Made by a program: the position numbers and the translations under genes. A DNA stretch of 50,965 bases from Holosporales bacterium (GTDB lineage: Bacteria > Pseudomonadota > Alphaproteobacteria > RUG11792): assembly GCA_031267075.1 (NCBI GenBank), contig JAIRZU010000039.1, forward strand, positions 1-50,965, read 5' to 3'. The notes beneath the pieces were generated by a model. The model was not told the DNA's origin. It did not search any database and saw only the letters and a program-made list of their open reading frames with translations. Position 1 is the first letter of the stretch; each line of letters starts with the position of its first letter. Of the stretch, positions 1 through 9,795 are shown one piece after another.

Positions 1-4
1 CTTA

Positions 5-145
5 ATGGCGCAAAATGTAAGGTGGAAGGTACCGATGCCACTTAGAATGGACATGCCGCTGCTTAGCCCAACCATGAAAAAAGGCAACATCATCGCGTGG
101 CACAAAAAAGAAGGTGACATGATTGAGGTTGGAAATCTGTCCTAA
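5..145 (+). pseudogene. Truncated dihydrolipoamide acyltransferase (E2) N-terminal lipoyl-domain fragment
   Basis: Reads ...[36 protein letters not shown], matching the start of an E2 lipoyl domain (MPxLSPTMxxGNxxxWxKKEGDxVxxG) but stopping before the lipoylated lysine. Confidence 0.65.
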
Positions 146-152
146 CATGACA

Positions 153-2534
153 TCAAACAAAAACAGCATCTAGTACCTCGCTGATATGATCTACGCATGT
201 GATTTCAATATCCTTGACGAGGACTTTGGGAAGCTCAGTTGTATCACTTTCATTATCCTTTGGAATGAAGACTTTTTTGATTTCGTTACGTCTGGCAGCT
301 AGGAGCTTTTCTTTGAGCCCGCCAATTGCCAGGACCTTTCCGGTTAGCGTGATCTCCCCTGTCATGGCGATATCAGAACGAACCTTTCTATTCGTAAACG
401 CCGAGACGATTGCCGTACAGATTGTGATTCCGGCGGATGGGCCATCTTTCGGGACTGCCCCCTCTGGAACATGGACATGGACATCGAGCTTCGAGAATTC
501 ATCCCTATCGATATTGAAGCTCGCGCATTGAAACTTAACGTAGCTGTAGGATGCCTTGACGGATTCCTGCATCACCTCTCCCAGATGTCCAGTCGAGATT
601 ATCGTACCTGTTCCTGGAACAAGCAGCACTTCAATCGCCAGTACGTCACCTCCAGCTTCAGTCCATGCTAGGCCTGTAACGACACCGACCTTCGGCTCCT
701 GGCCATGTGTGCTATGCTTGTATTTTATAGCTCCAAGGAAGTCTGATAGGGTGTCGGTACTCACGGTAATCTCCGAGACATTATCGCTGGAAACGATCTT
801 CCTGACTGCCTTGCGAGATATCTTAGCGATTGCCCTCTCTAGGTTACGCACTCCAGATTCCATCGTGTAATTCTTCACAATCTTCGCGATCGCGGCATCG
901 TTGATTTCTAACTCATCAGTCTTGAGGCCGTTGGCTTCCAGCTGTTTCGGGATGATGTGCGCCTTCGCGATCTTCAGCTTCTCCTCCTCTGTGTATCCAG
1001 ATAGATTAATGATCTCCATTCGATCTAGGAGGGCATGCTGAATATCGAGTGTGTTTGCTGTCGTGATAAACATCACCTCAGAGAGATCATATGGGACCTC
1101 GAGGTAGTGATCAACGAACGCCTGGTTCTGCTCTGGGTCTAAGACTTCGAGAAGAGCCGACGCCGGATCACCCCTCCAGTCTACTCCAATCTTATCGACC
1201 TCGTCAAGCAGAAAAACTGGATTAGATGTTTTGGCCCTCTTTAGAGCCTGGATAATCTTGCCGGGCATAGCACCGATGTACGTTCGTCTATGTCCTCTGA
1301 TTTCTGCTTCGTCGTTTACTCCGCCCAGTGCTACCCTGACGAATGCCTTCTTTGTTGCATCAGCAATAGCCTTACCGAGGGATGTTTTCCCAACTCCTGG
1401 TGGGCCGACAAAGCACATTATCTGAGCTCTCATTTTGCTGACTCTTTTCTGGACGGCCAGGTACTCCATTATCCGTTCCTTGACCTTCTCGAGGCCGTGG
1501 TGGCTCTTCTCGAGTATCTCCTCCGCCTCACTCATAGTCGATTCCTCAGTCGATGGAGTCCACGGGATTCCAAGGAGCCAATCTACATACGTTCTGATAA
1601 CGACACCCTCCTGTGACATAGCGGGCATGTTCTTGAGTTTCTTCACCTCATGCAAAGCCTTCTCCTTGGCTTCTTTGGGCATCTCAGAGTCTTTGACCTT
1701 CGACTCCAAGACCTTAATCTCTTGAGCTGCATCGTCGGTATCGCCAAGCTCCTTGTATATAGCCTTCAGCTGCTCGTTTAAGTAGTACTCCTTCTGGTTC
1801 TTTTCAACCTGCCTCTTCACGCGGTTCTTGATTTTCTTTTCCACAGTGACGAGCTCAGATTTTTCCTCCAGCAGATATATGAGCTTCTCCAACCTTCTCT
1901 TGACGTGCAGTATTTCCAGTATGCTCTGCCGCTCACTCACCTTTAATGGGAGGTATGAGGCGATCGTATCACACAACTTCGAAGGGTCATCAATCGATGA
2001 AATTGACGCTAGTACGTCGGTTGGAATCTTTTTGCTCCTCCTGAAAAATGTCTCGAAATTAGACTGCAGAGCAAGCTTGAGGCCATCAAGTTGGCTACTG
2101 CGGCTTTCCACGGTTTTCACCTCTGTCACAGTCCCAAACATCATGGAGCCAGTATCCTCGACATCCACGAGCTTCGCTCTATATAACCCGGTGACCAGTA
2201 TCTTGATTGTCCCATCTGTGAGAGTAATCACTTGATCCACGTGGCATACTGTGCCAAACTTATAGAGGTCACACTCAGTGACAGTATCCTTCGTTGGGTC
2301 ATTTTGAGCCACGAACACAACCATTCTCTCGCTATCAGCCGCCAGCTCTATGGCCCCTATAGACTTTCGACGCCCAATAAATAGCGGAACAACAAACTCA
2401 GGGAAAATGACAACATCACGCAGAGCAACGAGGGGGAGTTGTACCTCTGCAACCTTCTTCGGCATATAAATCCGTACCGTACCCAATGCCTCCCATTCTA
2501 TTGAATGATTCTCAGAATGTCCAGCGGCTACCAT
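153..2534 (-). CDS. lon: ATP-dependent protease Lon (start may be the internal MPKKVAEVQ near 2462)
   Basis: LPLVALRDVVIFP N-domain, GPPGVGKTSLGKAIA Walker A, KDGPSAGITICTA catalytic Ser region. Confidence 0.97.
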   Translation of the reverse strand: MVAAGHSENHSIEWEALGTVRIYMPKKVAEVQLPLVALRDVVIFPEFVVPLFIGRRKSIGAIELAADSERMVVFVAQNDPTKDTVTECDLYKFGTVCHVDQVITLTDGTIKILVTGLYRAKLVDVEDTGSMMFGTVTEVKTVESRSSQLDGLKLALQSNFETFFRRSKKIPTDVLASISSIDDPSKLCDTIASYLPLKVSERQSILEILHVKRRLEKLIYLLEEKSELVTVEKKIKNRVKRQVEKNQKEYYLNEQLKAIYKELGDTDDAAQEIKVLESKVKDSEMPKEAKEKALHEVKKLKNMPAMSQEGVVIRTYVDWLLGIPWTPSTEESTMSEAEEILEKSHHGLEKVKERIMEYLAVQKRVSKMRAQIMCFVGPPGVGKTSLGKAIADATKKAFVRVALGGVNDEAEIRGHRRTYIGAMPGKIIQALKRAKTSNPVFLLDEVDKIGVDWRGDPASALLEVLDPEQNQAFVDHYLEVPYDLSEVMFITTANTLDIQHALLDRMEIINLSGYTEEEKLKIAKAHIIPKQLEANGLKTDELEINDAAIAKIVKNYTMESGVRNLERAIAKISRKAVRKIVSSDNVSEITVSTDTLSDFLGAIKYKHSTHGQEPKVGVVTGLAWTEAGGDVLAIEVLLVPGTGTIISTGHLGEVMQESVKASYSYVKFQCASFNIDRDEFSKLDVHVHVPEGAVPKDGPSAGITICTAIVSAFTNRKVRSDIAMTGEITLTGKVLAIGGLKEKLLAARRNEIKKVFIPKDNESDTTELPKVLVKDIEITCVDHISEVLDAVFV

Positions 2535-2748
2535 TCAGAGTGTAAATGCTAGCTTGGTATTACCGGCGGGGTGTATTCGGTCATGTATGTTACAATCATG
2601 TGCCACTCCACTCCTACAGGAAACGCTACTGGTAACCCAAACACTTAGAGGCGTACCTCGAGAGGATGGTTGCTATCCTATGCCTCCCATCTCTTCATCT
2701 TCATCCTCTGGGTCACCTCCTTCTTCTGCGCCATGATCTTCTCCGCGC

Positions 2749-4387
2749 TTAGGTTGGATCCTCGTCTGCTGGTTGTGTAGGGGGGCGTTGGTATATGATA
2801 TACGTCCATGGGACGCCTGCTTTGGCGGCATTGTACATTGTGTATAGTACCCAATGTCTTGCGCACAGCTTGTCTTTCATCGTTTCTGAGAGGCTATCGA
2901 AGCTCAAGCCCATCGTTCTGCATTGCTTTTCGAGATACGTATCGGCTACCCTGTACATACTCTCATTGCCGTGGGCGAATGCCATTTCGTATACTTTGTA
3001 GCGCGTTAACTCTTCGGCTATAGAATCTTGTGTAGACATCAGATCCTGTATGTCTGTCTCATCTGGGACATAGCCCAGGATCGTTTCTATGTCGCTTAGT
3101 CGACTTGTGTTATCCCCGTACTTAAGCAGGAGGGTGCTGCTAGAGTTTGCTGTTGCGGCACACATTAGCGTTTCGCCTTGATCGATTGTAATCGCATACG
3201 CGTGATGGTTATCAGACGCCGATTGGCTGTCAATCTTACCCTTCTTCCAGTGCCATCTGCTCGCGATCTGCTGGAGGGTTGTTGCCCCATCCGATTCATC
3301 AAGTTGCTGCTGGATTACTCTCTCTGTAGCGTTTCTCACGTATAATGGGTGCTCCGCGCTGTTATAAATATCCGTTGCTAACCGCATCGCACCGTGTATC
3401 AGCCATTGCTGATGGGTGAATAGGAATACTCCTGAGAGTGGGCTAGGCGTTCCAATCGTCTCCTGTACCTTTGCTACCTTACCAAACACTGTGTCTCTGG
3501 TAGCAGTATCATCACTGCTGCCGATTGTCGCCTTGATAGCAGGTAGGCTGAAGGGCAACATTGATGATCCGATGTACTCATTTGCTCTCTGCATTTTGGC
3601 ATGCAGTGAGCCACCTCCATCTGCTGCCTCTCCCTGGTGTCCAATCCTCATTCTGAGCGTGTCCAAACTAGATTCGCCGGTTGTAAGGGTTAGGTGCAGT
3701 CCACGCATTCTAGCGAGCACTGAGCCATTGTTATCTGGTCCCTCATTCACTCTTCCTATCGCTCCCTTGATTGCCACCAACCCATTATCATCATCACTCA
3801 GTTTCCCAACTGCAGTTGAGGCCTGCTCTGCTGCATTGCCAGCATGCTCATTGATTACCTCTAGTCTGTCTGCTCCAGCCGTTAGTGCTAATAGGGCATT
3901 TGCAGAGCTAGCAGCTGCATTGCCCGCATGCTCAAGGATCTTTGGTAATCCGGAGGCTGGGTGTGTAATAGCAGCTCTCAACTCAGCTATCCTAGCATGC
4001 AATGAACCATCTATAGCAGGTAGATCATCATGACTCCCTATGGTTGTTGCTATGTTTGTTACATCTCCCCCCTCTCCAAAGGTATCTGATATCCCAGATA
4101 TCCTATCCATAATTGCCTCTAGACCATAGGTATCATGTTCCAGTATTCCTTTGATCTTTGGTAGCCCAGCGTCCTCGGAATCTGTTGCTTCTTGGATCTT
4201 CTGTAATTCCCGTTGTGATTTATCAATAGATTTTTGGAGATAGTCGATTGCTTCAAACACCGTACTCACTCTTGGTGGTACAGATACCCCTCCCCTACTT
4301 ACAACTGAGGACTCTCTCTCTAGAACTCCAGGCCTCACAGGCTATTAGTCCTAGAATGAGTGTTGATGTTACAAGTTTGTTTTTCAT
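2749..4387 (-). CDS. Exported coiled-coil/repeat protein, paralog 1 of the MK(N/S)KLVT-leader family; signal-peptide ORF and body are in different frames across (AG)5
   Basis: ORF 2749..4338 plus upstream leader ATG at 4387 (MKNKLVTSTLILGLIACEAWSSRER...); C-terminal region THQQWLIHGAMRLA...RVIQQQLDESDG matches the 40958..41910 paralog. Confidence 0.7.
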
Positions 4388-4510
4388 GTGTTTCCTCCCC
4401 TTGAGGATATAAGATTCTATAAGTAGGTTAGCATGTGAAAGGTTAAAAAATAGTTAACGGAGAAGATTATTTTTTGAGGAGGCCGCCGTTACGAATTACT
4501 CCTGAAACAC

Positions 4511-5017
4511 CTAATCCTGCATGTATGATGCGACTATCGCGCTCCTGGCTACGAAGTCTGCATTATTATTATTTGTGCAGTCTGAGTGGCCTTTGATCCA
4601 CACCCAATTTATAGTACGGCCCTCAACTACTGATGCCAGCTCCTTCCAGAGATCTTGATTCTTCACCGGACGCCCTGCTGCGGATTTCCAATTATTTTTA
4701 ATCCATGTTGTGATCCACTGTGTTATGCCGTTTTTCACGTATGTGCTATCTGTGTACAATGTGATGGCTATGCTTGTAGGGAGGGCCCTTATCGCTTCCA
4801 CTGCCGCTATGAGCTCCATCCTGTTGTTAGTAGTCATCTTCTCGAATCCGGAGATGCTGGCTCTTTTATTCCTGAAAATGAAGATCCCAGCCCAGCCGCC
4901 GGGACCTGGGTTGCCTAGGCACGATCCATCAGTGTAAATCTCGATGCTATCGTCTGGCTTGAGGTATTTCAGGAACTCCTCAAACTCCACATCCACAACG
5001 TTAAAGTCACTTCTCAC
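4511..5017 (-). CDS. rnhA: Ribonuclease HI
   Basis: IYTDGSCLGNPGPGGWAGIF, NNRMELIAAVEAI, LYTDSTYVKNGI, WIKGHSDCTNNNNAD. Confidence 0.95.
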   Translation of the reverse strand: MRSDFNVVDVEFEEFLKYLKPDDSIEIYTDGSCLGNPGPGGWAGIFIFRNKRASISGFEKMTTNNRMELIAAVEAIRALPTSIAITLYTDSTYVKNGITQWITTWIKNNWKSAAGRPVKNQDLWKELASVVEGRTINWVWIKGHSDCTNNNNADFVARSAIVASYMQD

Positions 5018-5045
5018 CGGATTCCCCTATCAACCAAAACTATCT

Positions 5046-5708
5046 TCAAAAGACTGATACCTCAACTCGCATATCACTAACTCCTGGTGGGAGCGCATGT
5101 GTTGCAGAAAACTCTATCTGTCGTCCTGGAGGTAGTGTACCAGACTCAATCTGACTTTCCCAGGATAATACTTTGGAGCTCCCATCTAGAACGGCAACCC
5201 TGACACCGCTGACGCTAACCACGGTTATATCTTTGTTCGTGATCTTTCCGGTCACAACAACGTTATCATCACTAACCGCGTACCTCACATCCGTAATCTC
5301 AATCTTAGGAATGATGCTTTCGGTGGCGCGTCTTGCTTTCACGATGAGGTAGTCGCGGAACACATGTCTATTGAGATACAGGGCGGCTATGCATATTGCA
5401 ACTACAACTAGTAGAGCTATTTTCGCGAACCCATACCCACTACACACTCGGCCTTGCTTACGGGCCTTCCTACTTGCGAAAGCTGAAAGCCTATCAATTC
5501 TTGTTTGCTTACTCGCTATGAGTGGAGTGTTGCACTCTCGCTCAACATCTGTATTTTTCAGCCACCACTTTCTGTGGCAGCGATGACAGCGGAGCCACCA
5601 ACCATATCCTAGATGCTCATTGCCCAATGGATTTCGCAGCAAGCTGATATCAATCTTGTAGGCACAATGGCAGTATGGACATTCGACGTTCATGTATGGC
5701 ATTGACAC
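5046..5708 (-). CDS. Zinc-ribbon (MJ0042-like) single-TM protein
   Basis: N-terminal VECPYCHCAYKIDISLL...WLRCHRCHRKWW, then a TM segment and a beta-rich C-terminus. Confidence 0.6.
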   Translation of the reverse strand: MSMPYMNVECPYCHCAYKIDISLLRNPLGNEHLGYGWWLRCHRCHRKWWLKNTDVERECNTPLIASKQTRIDRLSAFASRKARKQGRVCSGYGFAKIALLVVVAICIAALYLNRHVFRDYLIVKARRATESIIPKIEITDVRYAVSDDNVVVTGKITNKDITVVSVSGVRVAVLDGSSKVLSWESQIESGTLPPGRQIEFSATHALPPGVSDMRVEVSVF

Positions 5709-5843
5709 AATACGCAGTGCGCACCATAGATGATATATGTCAGGGTGGAATTTTCAAGGTTTTTGTATTTCGCAGTGCGGTAGCATTTATTGCTGTGATA
5801 CACTGCACACGAGACCAATCCCTAGCAGAAGCCGTCAGCATCC

Positions 5844-6362
5844 ATGGTACTGAAATTATTCAAATTCCTGATGCTGCTTCTTGTCGGATGTGTGATCTCA
5901 TTTTATATCATCCGCATACAAAACACAAGCGATAATTTTACGGACGTTGGGGCTCTCCCAAACAGGTGCAATGCCATAACGTTCAAGAGGAAAATGCATG
6001 GGAACCTCTTGACTATCTGTGCCGAGAGTGCTACCCTCGAAGAAGGCGGCGTGGTGTCTTTGAAGGATGTGCGCGTGAGCCTCAAGAAAAAGGATGGCGA
6101 GGTAGTCATCTGTTGCCAGTTGTGTAGGTTTTCTCCTAGGGAAAAGAAGGCTTATCTCAATAAGAAGGTCGAAATAAAATCCACAGGAATCAGCTGCAGT
6201 ACGGAGTCCGTCATCGTGGATCTCGCAAATAATTTGATCACCGGTAACTCCGAAGTGCGTGGTGTAAAATCTGGAATGCGATTCGTATCACAGGGCTTTC
6301 GTATACGGTCAGATGGGAACATAACCCTGAAACGCGTGAAGATAATAAAGGGTCGGAAATGA
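5844..6362 (+). CDS. lptC: LPS export ABC transporter periplasmic protein LptC
   Basis: N-terminal TM, LptC-like beta pattern, gene order with lptA/lptB. Confidence 0.65.
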   Translation: MVLKLFKFLMLLLVGCVISFYIIRIQNTSDNFTDVGALPNRCNAITFKRKMHGNLLTICAESATLEEGGVVSLKDVRVSLKKKDGEVVICCQLCRFSPREKKAYLNKKVEIKSTGISCSTESVIVDLANNLITGNSEVRGVKSGMRFVSQGFRIRSDGNITLKRVKIIKGRK

Positions 6363-6934
6363 CCGAACGAGTTATCAGCCCTCTTTCAAAATCTTCAGAA
6401 TCAGAGTTATTGCTAGGAGAAGAAAGCGGTCCTGTGTTGGGAGCCGCAACGACTCAGACGTGTGGAGGTTTTTGGAAGGGCACCCCTTTGCGCTACCTGA
6501 TGGGCGTCCTACTCTTGCGCTGCCTCTCGTGCCAATCGCTAGCCATGGAAACTAGCGCTGATGAAGTGGACCTAGACGTGAAGGCTAATGTGACTACCCT
6601 GGAAGGGAACGTTACAGTAACCTACGATGGTAAGGAGTTTAAGGCTGGCAAAGTCACGATGGAGCCAGGTACGGAGAAGCCACAAAAGATCATTGCAGTT
6701 GGTAATGTCTCTTTTGAAGATGCTGGCATTACCGTTACGGCTGATAAGTGTATCTACGATACGGAACAGGTGAAGTTCGCTGGCAATGTCGTAATCCGAA
6801 ATGAGCTCGGTACTATCAAGGCAGACACAGCCACCTACAATCTCAAAACGAAAAAGGTGGAAATCGCTTCTAACAATAGAGTAGAATTGGTCCTGAATCC
6901 AGACAAGGAGAAAAAGTTCTGTAAGGTACGGTAA
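6359..6934 (+). CDS. lptA: LptA/OstA-like LPS transport protein with repeat-derived N-terminal extension
   Basis: DVKANVTTLEGNVTVTYDGKEFKAGKVTM...VSFEDAGITVTADKCIYD; lies between lptC and lptB; first codons lie in the MITE-like repeat. Confidence 0.75.
   Translation: MTERVISPLSKSSESELLLGEESGPVLGAATTQTCGGFWKGTPLRYLMGVLLLRCLSCQSLAMETSADEVDLDVKANVTTLEGNVTVTYDGKEFKAGKVTMEPGTEKPQKIIAVGNVSFEDAGITVTADKCIYDTEQVKFAGNVVIRNELGTIKADTATYNLKTKKVEIASNNRVELVLNPDKEKKFCKVR
6371..6422 (+). repeat. MITE-like repeat, fragment G at the lptA start
   Basis: GCCCTCTTTCAAAATCTTCAGAATCAGAGTTATTGCTAGGAGA. Confidence 0.8.
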
Positions 6935-7659
6935 TGTTACTTGAGGCACGTGGTATATCTAAGGCAGTCAAGAGCAAGGTTATTTTGAACAATGTCAGCC
7001 TGTCGTTTAATGCAGGTGAGGTGGTTGGGATCCTCGGGCCAAACGGCGCCGGTAAGACAACTCTGTTTCTGATTCTATCCGGAATAGCCACAGCTACATC
7101 GGGTGATATCGTTCTTGCAGGGAGGAGAATTACGGCATTCAGAATACGCCAAAAGGCAAGAGCTGGACTGGTGTATTTGCCACAAGATTCCTCTATCTTC
7201 AGAGGCCTGTCGGTGGAGGATAACATCAGGGCCATCCTGCAGCTAAGGAAGCTTTCCACTGATGAGATTGAGACTCAGCTAGATGAGTTATTGGAGGTGT
7301 TTTCAATAAGGCATCTGCGAAAGGCGAGGGCTACTGTGCTGTCTGGCGGAGAGCGCAGGAAGCTCGAAATCGCGAGAGCACTAGCAACAAGACCCTCGTT
7401 CCTAATGCTGGATGAGCCCTTTTCGGGAGTAGATCCGATATCGATAGAGGATATCGTTAAAACGATAAAGACCCTTAAGAGGGCCAAGATCGGTGTGATC
7501 ATCACGGATCACAACGTCGTTGAAACCCTCAGAGTAATAGACAGAGGATATGTCATCGTAGGCGGCCGCATCCTCGCAAGTGGCTCATCATCTGAAATAG
7601 CACAAAACGAAGAGGTCAAAGCGCGGTATCTCGGTACCATACTGACTCGTGCGAATTAG
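6934..7659 (+). CDS. lptB: LPS export ABC transporter ATP-binding protein LptB
   Basis: GPNGAGKTTLF Walker A, LSGGERRKLEIARAL signature, LMLDEPFSGVDP. Confidence 0.93.
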   Translation: MLLEARGISKAVKSKVILNNVSLSFNAGEVVGILGPNGAGKTTLFLILSGIATATSGDIVLAGRRITAFRIRQKARAGLVYLPQDSSIFRGLSVEDNIRAILQLRKLSTDEIETQLDELLEVFSIRHLRKARATVLSGGERRKLEIARALATRPSFLMLDEPFSGVDPISIEDIVKTIKTLKRAKIGVIITDHNVVETLRVIDRGYVIVGGRILASGSSSEIAQNEEVKARYLGTILTRAN

Positions 7660-7675
7660 GCCTTTTGATGGAGGC

Positions 7676-8860
7676 TCACACCACTACTATCGAAGCGACG
7701 GAATATGCTGAGATTCCCTCCTTGCGGCCTTCGAATCCCATTCCTTCCGTTGTCTTTCCCTTGACGTTGATAGCATCCTCACCAACTCCGAGGCACCTAG
7801 CTATTTCCGCTTTCATCTTCCCGGAGTGCGCTGCGATGCTCGGGCTTTCACACACAATCGTCGTATCGATATTGATAATCTCGGAGTGGCAATCTGTGAG
7901 GAGATCGCGGCAGTATTCCAGAAAAATCCTTGAATCTGCTTCGCTCCATTTATCACTGTCAGGTTGGAAATGCTCACCTATACTACCACGGCCAAGCGCT
8001 CCCAGTATCGCATCGACTACGCTGTGAATCCCTACATCGGCATCTGAAACGCCATCGAGGCCAGGATGATCTGCAATGTCAATTCCCATCAGCCGTAGCT
8101 TCCGCGTTGAATTCTTCGAAAACCTATGAGCATCATACCCGAACCCTACGCGCTGGAGGTGAGAGCTAACATCAGAATTGTACGTTATCTTTCTGTTCGA
8201 GATGTGGCCGTCGATCATCTTAACCTCGATATTATCCGCATCACACAGTGACGCATCATCGTTGAATTTGTGCTCTTTATATTTCTCGTGCAGTCTGCTG
8301 ATAACGTCATACCGAAACCCCTGAGGAGTCTGGATCACGCGAATAATATCCCTATCAATTCCGAGACAGTGCAGTCTCACCGAGTCAGTAGGAGGAATCG
8401 CAGGGACGACAGCAGTAGCTCCTCCCTCTAAAGCATCTATCACATTCTCCACTACATCAGCTGGGCAAAAGCATCTCACCGCATCGTGGATTAATACGTA
8501 CTCCGGAGAATGTTTCTTTATGGCTGCTAACGCTATTCTGACCGACTCACTCCTGGAGTCTCCTCCAATTACAGGCTCTAAAAGCTTATGACTATCCAGC
8601 CCACAGCATGTCCGCTGATACTCTATTTCAGAGCCGCGCGGGATAATGCATATAACCTTGTCGACACGCCCAACTGAGAGGAACAGCTCGATAGACCTCC
8701 TGAGTGGAGACCTTCCATTGATGCTAATAAACTGCTTTGGAACACCGCCACCATATCTGGAGCCTGAGCCTCCGGCAGCTATTACAGCAAACGTCAAACC
8801 TTCCCCATTCGCCTCCACAATCAGTTTCTTGCTGCGTTGATCCGGTGCTCGAATGCTCAT
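7676..8860 (-). CDS. ispDF: Bifunctional IspD/IspF
   Basis: AAGGSGSRYGGGVPKQF (IspD); GFGYDAHRFSKNS...HPGLDGVSDADVGIHSVVDAILGALGRGSIGEHF (IspF). Confidence 0.95.
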   Translation of the reverse strand: MSIRAPDQRSKKLIVEANGEGLTFAVIAAGGSGSRYGGGVPKQFISINGRSPLRRSIELFLSVGRVDKVICIIPRGSEIEYQRTCCGLDSHKLLEPVIGGDSRSESVRIALAAIKKHSPEYVLIHDAVRCFCPADVVENVIDALEGGATAVVPAIPPTDSVRLHCLGIDRDIIRVIQTPQGFRYDVISRLHEKYKEHKFNDDASLCDADNIEVKMIDGHISNRKITYNSDVSSHLQRVGFGYDAHRFSKNSTRKLRLMGIDIADHPGLDGVSDADVGIHSVVDAILGALGRGSIGEHFQPDSDKWSEADSRIFLEYCRDLLTDCHSEIINIDTTIVCESPSIAAHSGKMKAEIARCLGVGEDAINVKGKTTEGMGFEGRKEGISAYSVASIVVV

Positions 8861-8939
8861 GTACCTCCTTGTACACTGCGCTTCCGCGCTCCGTGTCTCC
8901 TAGCAATAACTCTGATTCTGAAGATTACGAGGGAGGTCT
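8814..8939 (-). repeat. MITE-like repeat, copy A at the ispDF start
   Basis: CACAATCAGTTTCTTGCTGCGTTGATCCGGTGCTCGAATGCTCATGTACC...CTCCTAGCAATAACTCTGATTCTGAAG on plus strand. Confidence 0.88.
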
Positions 8940-8942
8940 GCC

Positions 8943-9068
8943 CTACCCCTGCCTTGCTTTAAATTTTGGAACCTGCTTATTGATGACATAGAGTCTCCCT
9001 CTACGGCGCACGAGCTTACAGGCCCGATGCCTATTGCGTAGAGTCTTCACAGAATTGACTATCTTCAT
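8943..9068 (-). CDS. rpmJ: 50S ribosomal protein L36 (bL36); absent from the supplied ORF track
   Basis: Read by hand on the minus strand: [41 protein letters not shown]. Confidence 0.93.
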   Translation of the reverse strand: MKIVNSVKTLRNRHRACKLVRRRGRLYVINKQVPKFKARQG

Positions 9069-9160
9069 TGTCTAACCACACGCCCCGAACCGATGGAGCT
9101 AACCACGATTTTTATGATAGTACCACAATGAGCTCGTTGGCGCAAGAGGTTCTTTTAAGG

Positions 9161-9790
9161 CTATCGATTGTACTGCTTGATGATCCTTGCTTTCTCAATG
9201 TTCCAATCTCGGCGCTTGATCGTCTCCCTCTTATCGACAACATTTTTCCCTTTCGCAAGGGCGATACTAAGCTTGAGGAGACCCTTGTGATTGAAGTACA
9301 TAGTGAGTGGAACTATCGTAAATCCCTTCACTTGAATGGCGTTTAGGAATTTGGTTTTTTGTGCTTTGTGCAGCAGCAGTACGCGGGGTCTACGCGGCTC
9401 ATGGTTGTTATAGCTCGCCTGTTTGTAGAGCGGAATTTCGGCATTAAATAAAAACAGATCGTTTGATAATCTCATCCCTCCAATGAATGCCTCATTAATG
9501 CTAACCTTTCCACTGCGTACGGATTTCACTTCTGAGCCAGTGAGCATGATCCCAACTTCCAGGGTTTCGAGTATCTCATAGTCAAACTTTGATCTTCTAT
9601 TTTTCGCAATGATTTTGAAGTTGTCACTCTGCTTCGCGATCATAGATAGACTCATCTCAAGTAACTTAGGTAGCTGTTGAATTATCTCATCACGAAGCGG
9701 TACAATGCAAGGCTCTTGACTCCATCGCTGATGTCTGGCTCCAAAATAATTCCAAGTGAGATCTGGTGGCTTGGTGATATAATCTGCCAC
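9161..9790 (-). CDS. smpB: SsrA-binding protein SmpB (true start probably near 9646)
   Basis: NRRSKFDYEILETLEVGIMLTGSEVKSVRSGKVSINEAF; KGKNVVDKRETIKRRDW. Confidence 0.95.
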   Translation of the reverse strand: MADYITKPPDLTWNYFGARHQRWSQEPCIVPLRDEIIQQLPKLLEMSLSMIAKQSDNFKIIAKNRRSKFDYEILETLEVGIMLTGSEVKSVRSGKVSINEAFIGGMRLSNDLFLFNAEIPLYKQASYNNHEPRRPRVLLLHKAQKTKFLNAIQVKGFTIVPLTMYFNHKGLLKLSIALAKGKNVVDKRETIKRRDWNIEKARIIKQYNR

Positions 9791-9795
9791 GGTTA

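Noticed and set aside
3416-4033. 205-aa plus-strand ORF
   Set aside because: Antisense to paralog 1; no recognisable motif; explained by codon bias of the minus-strand gene.
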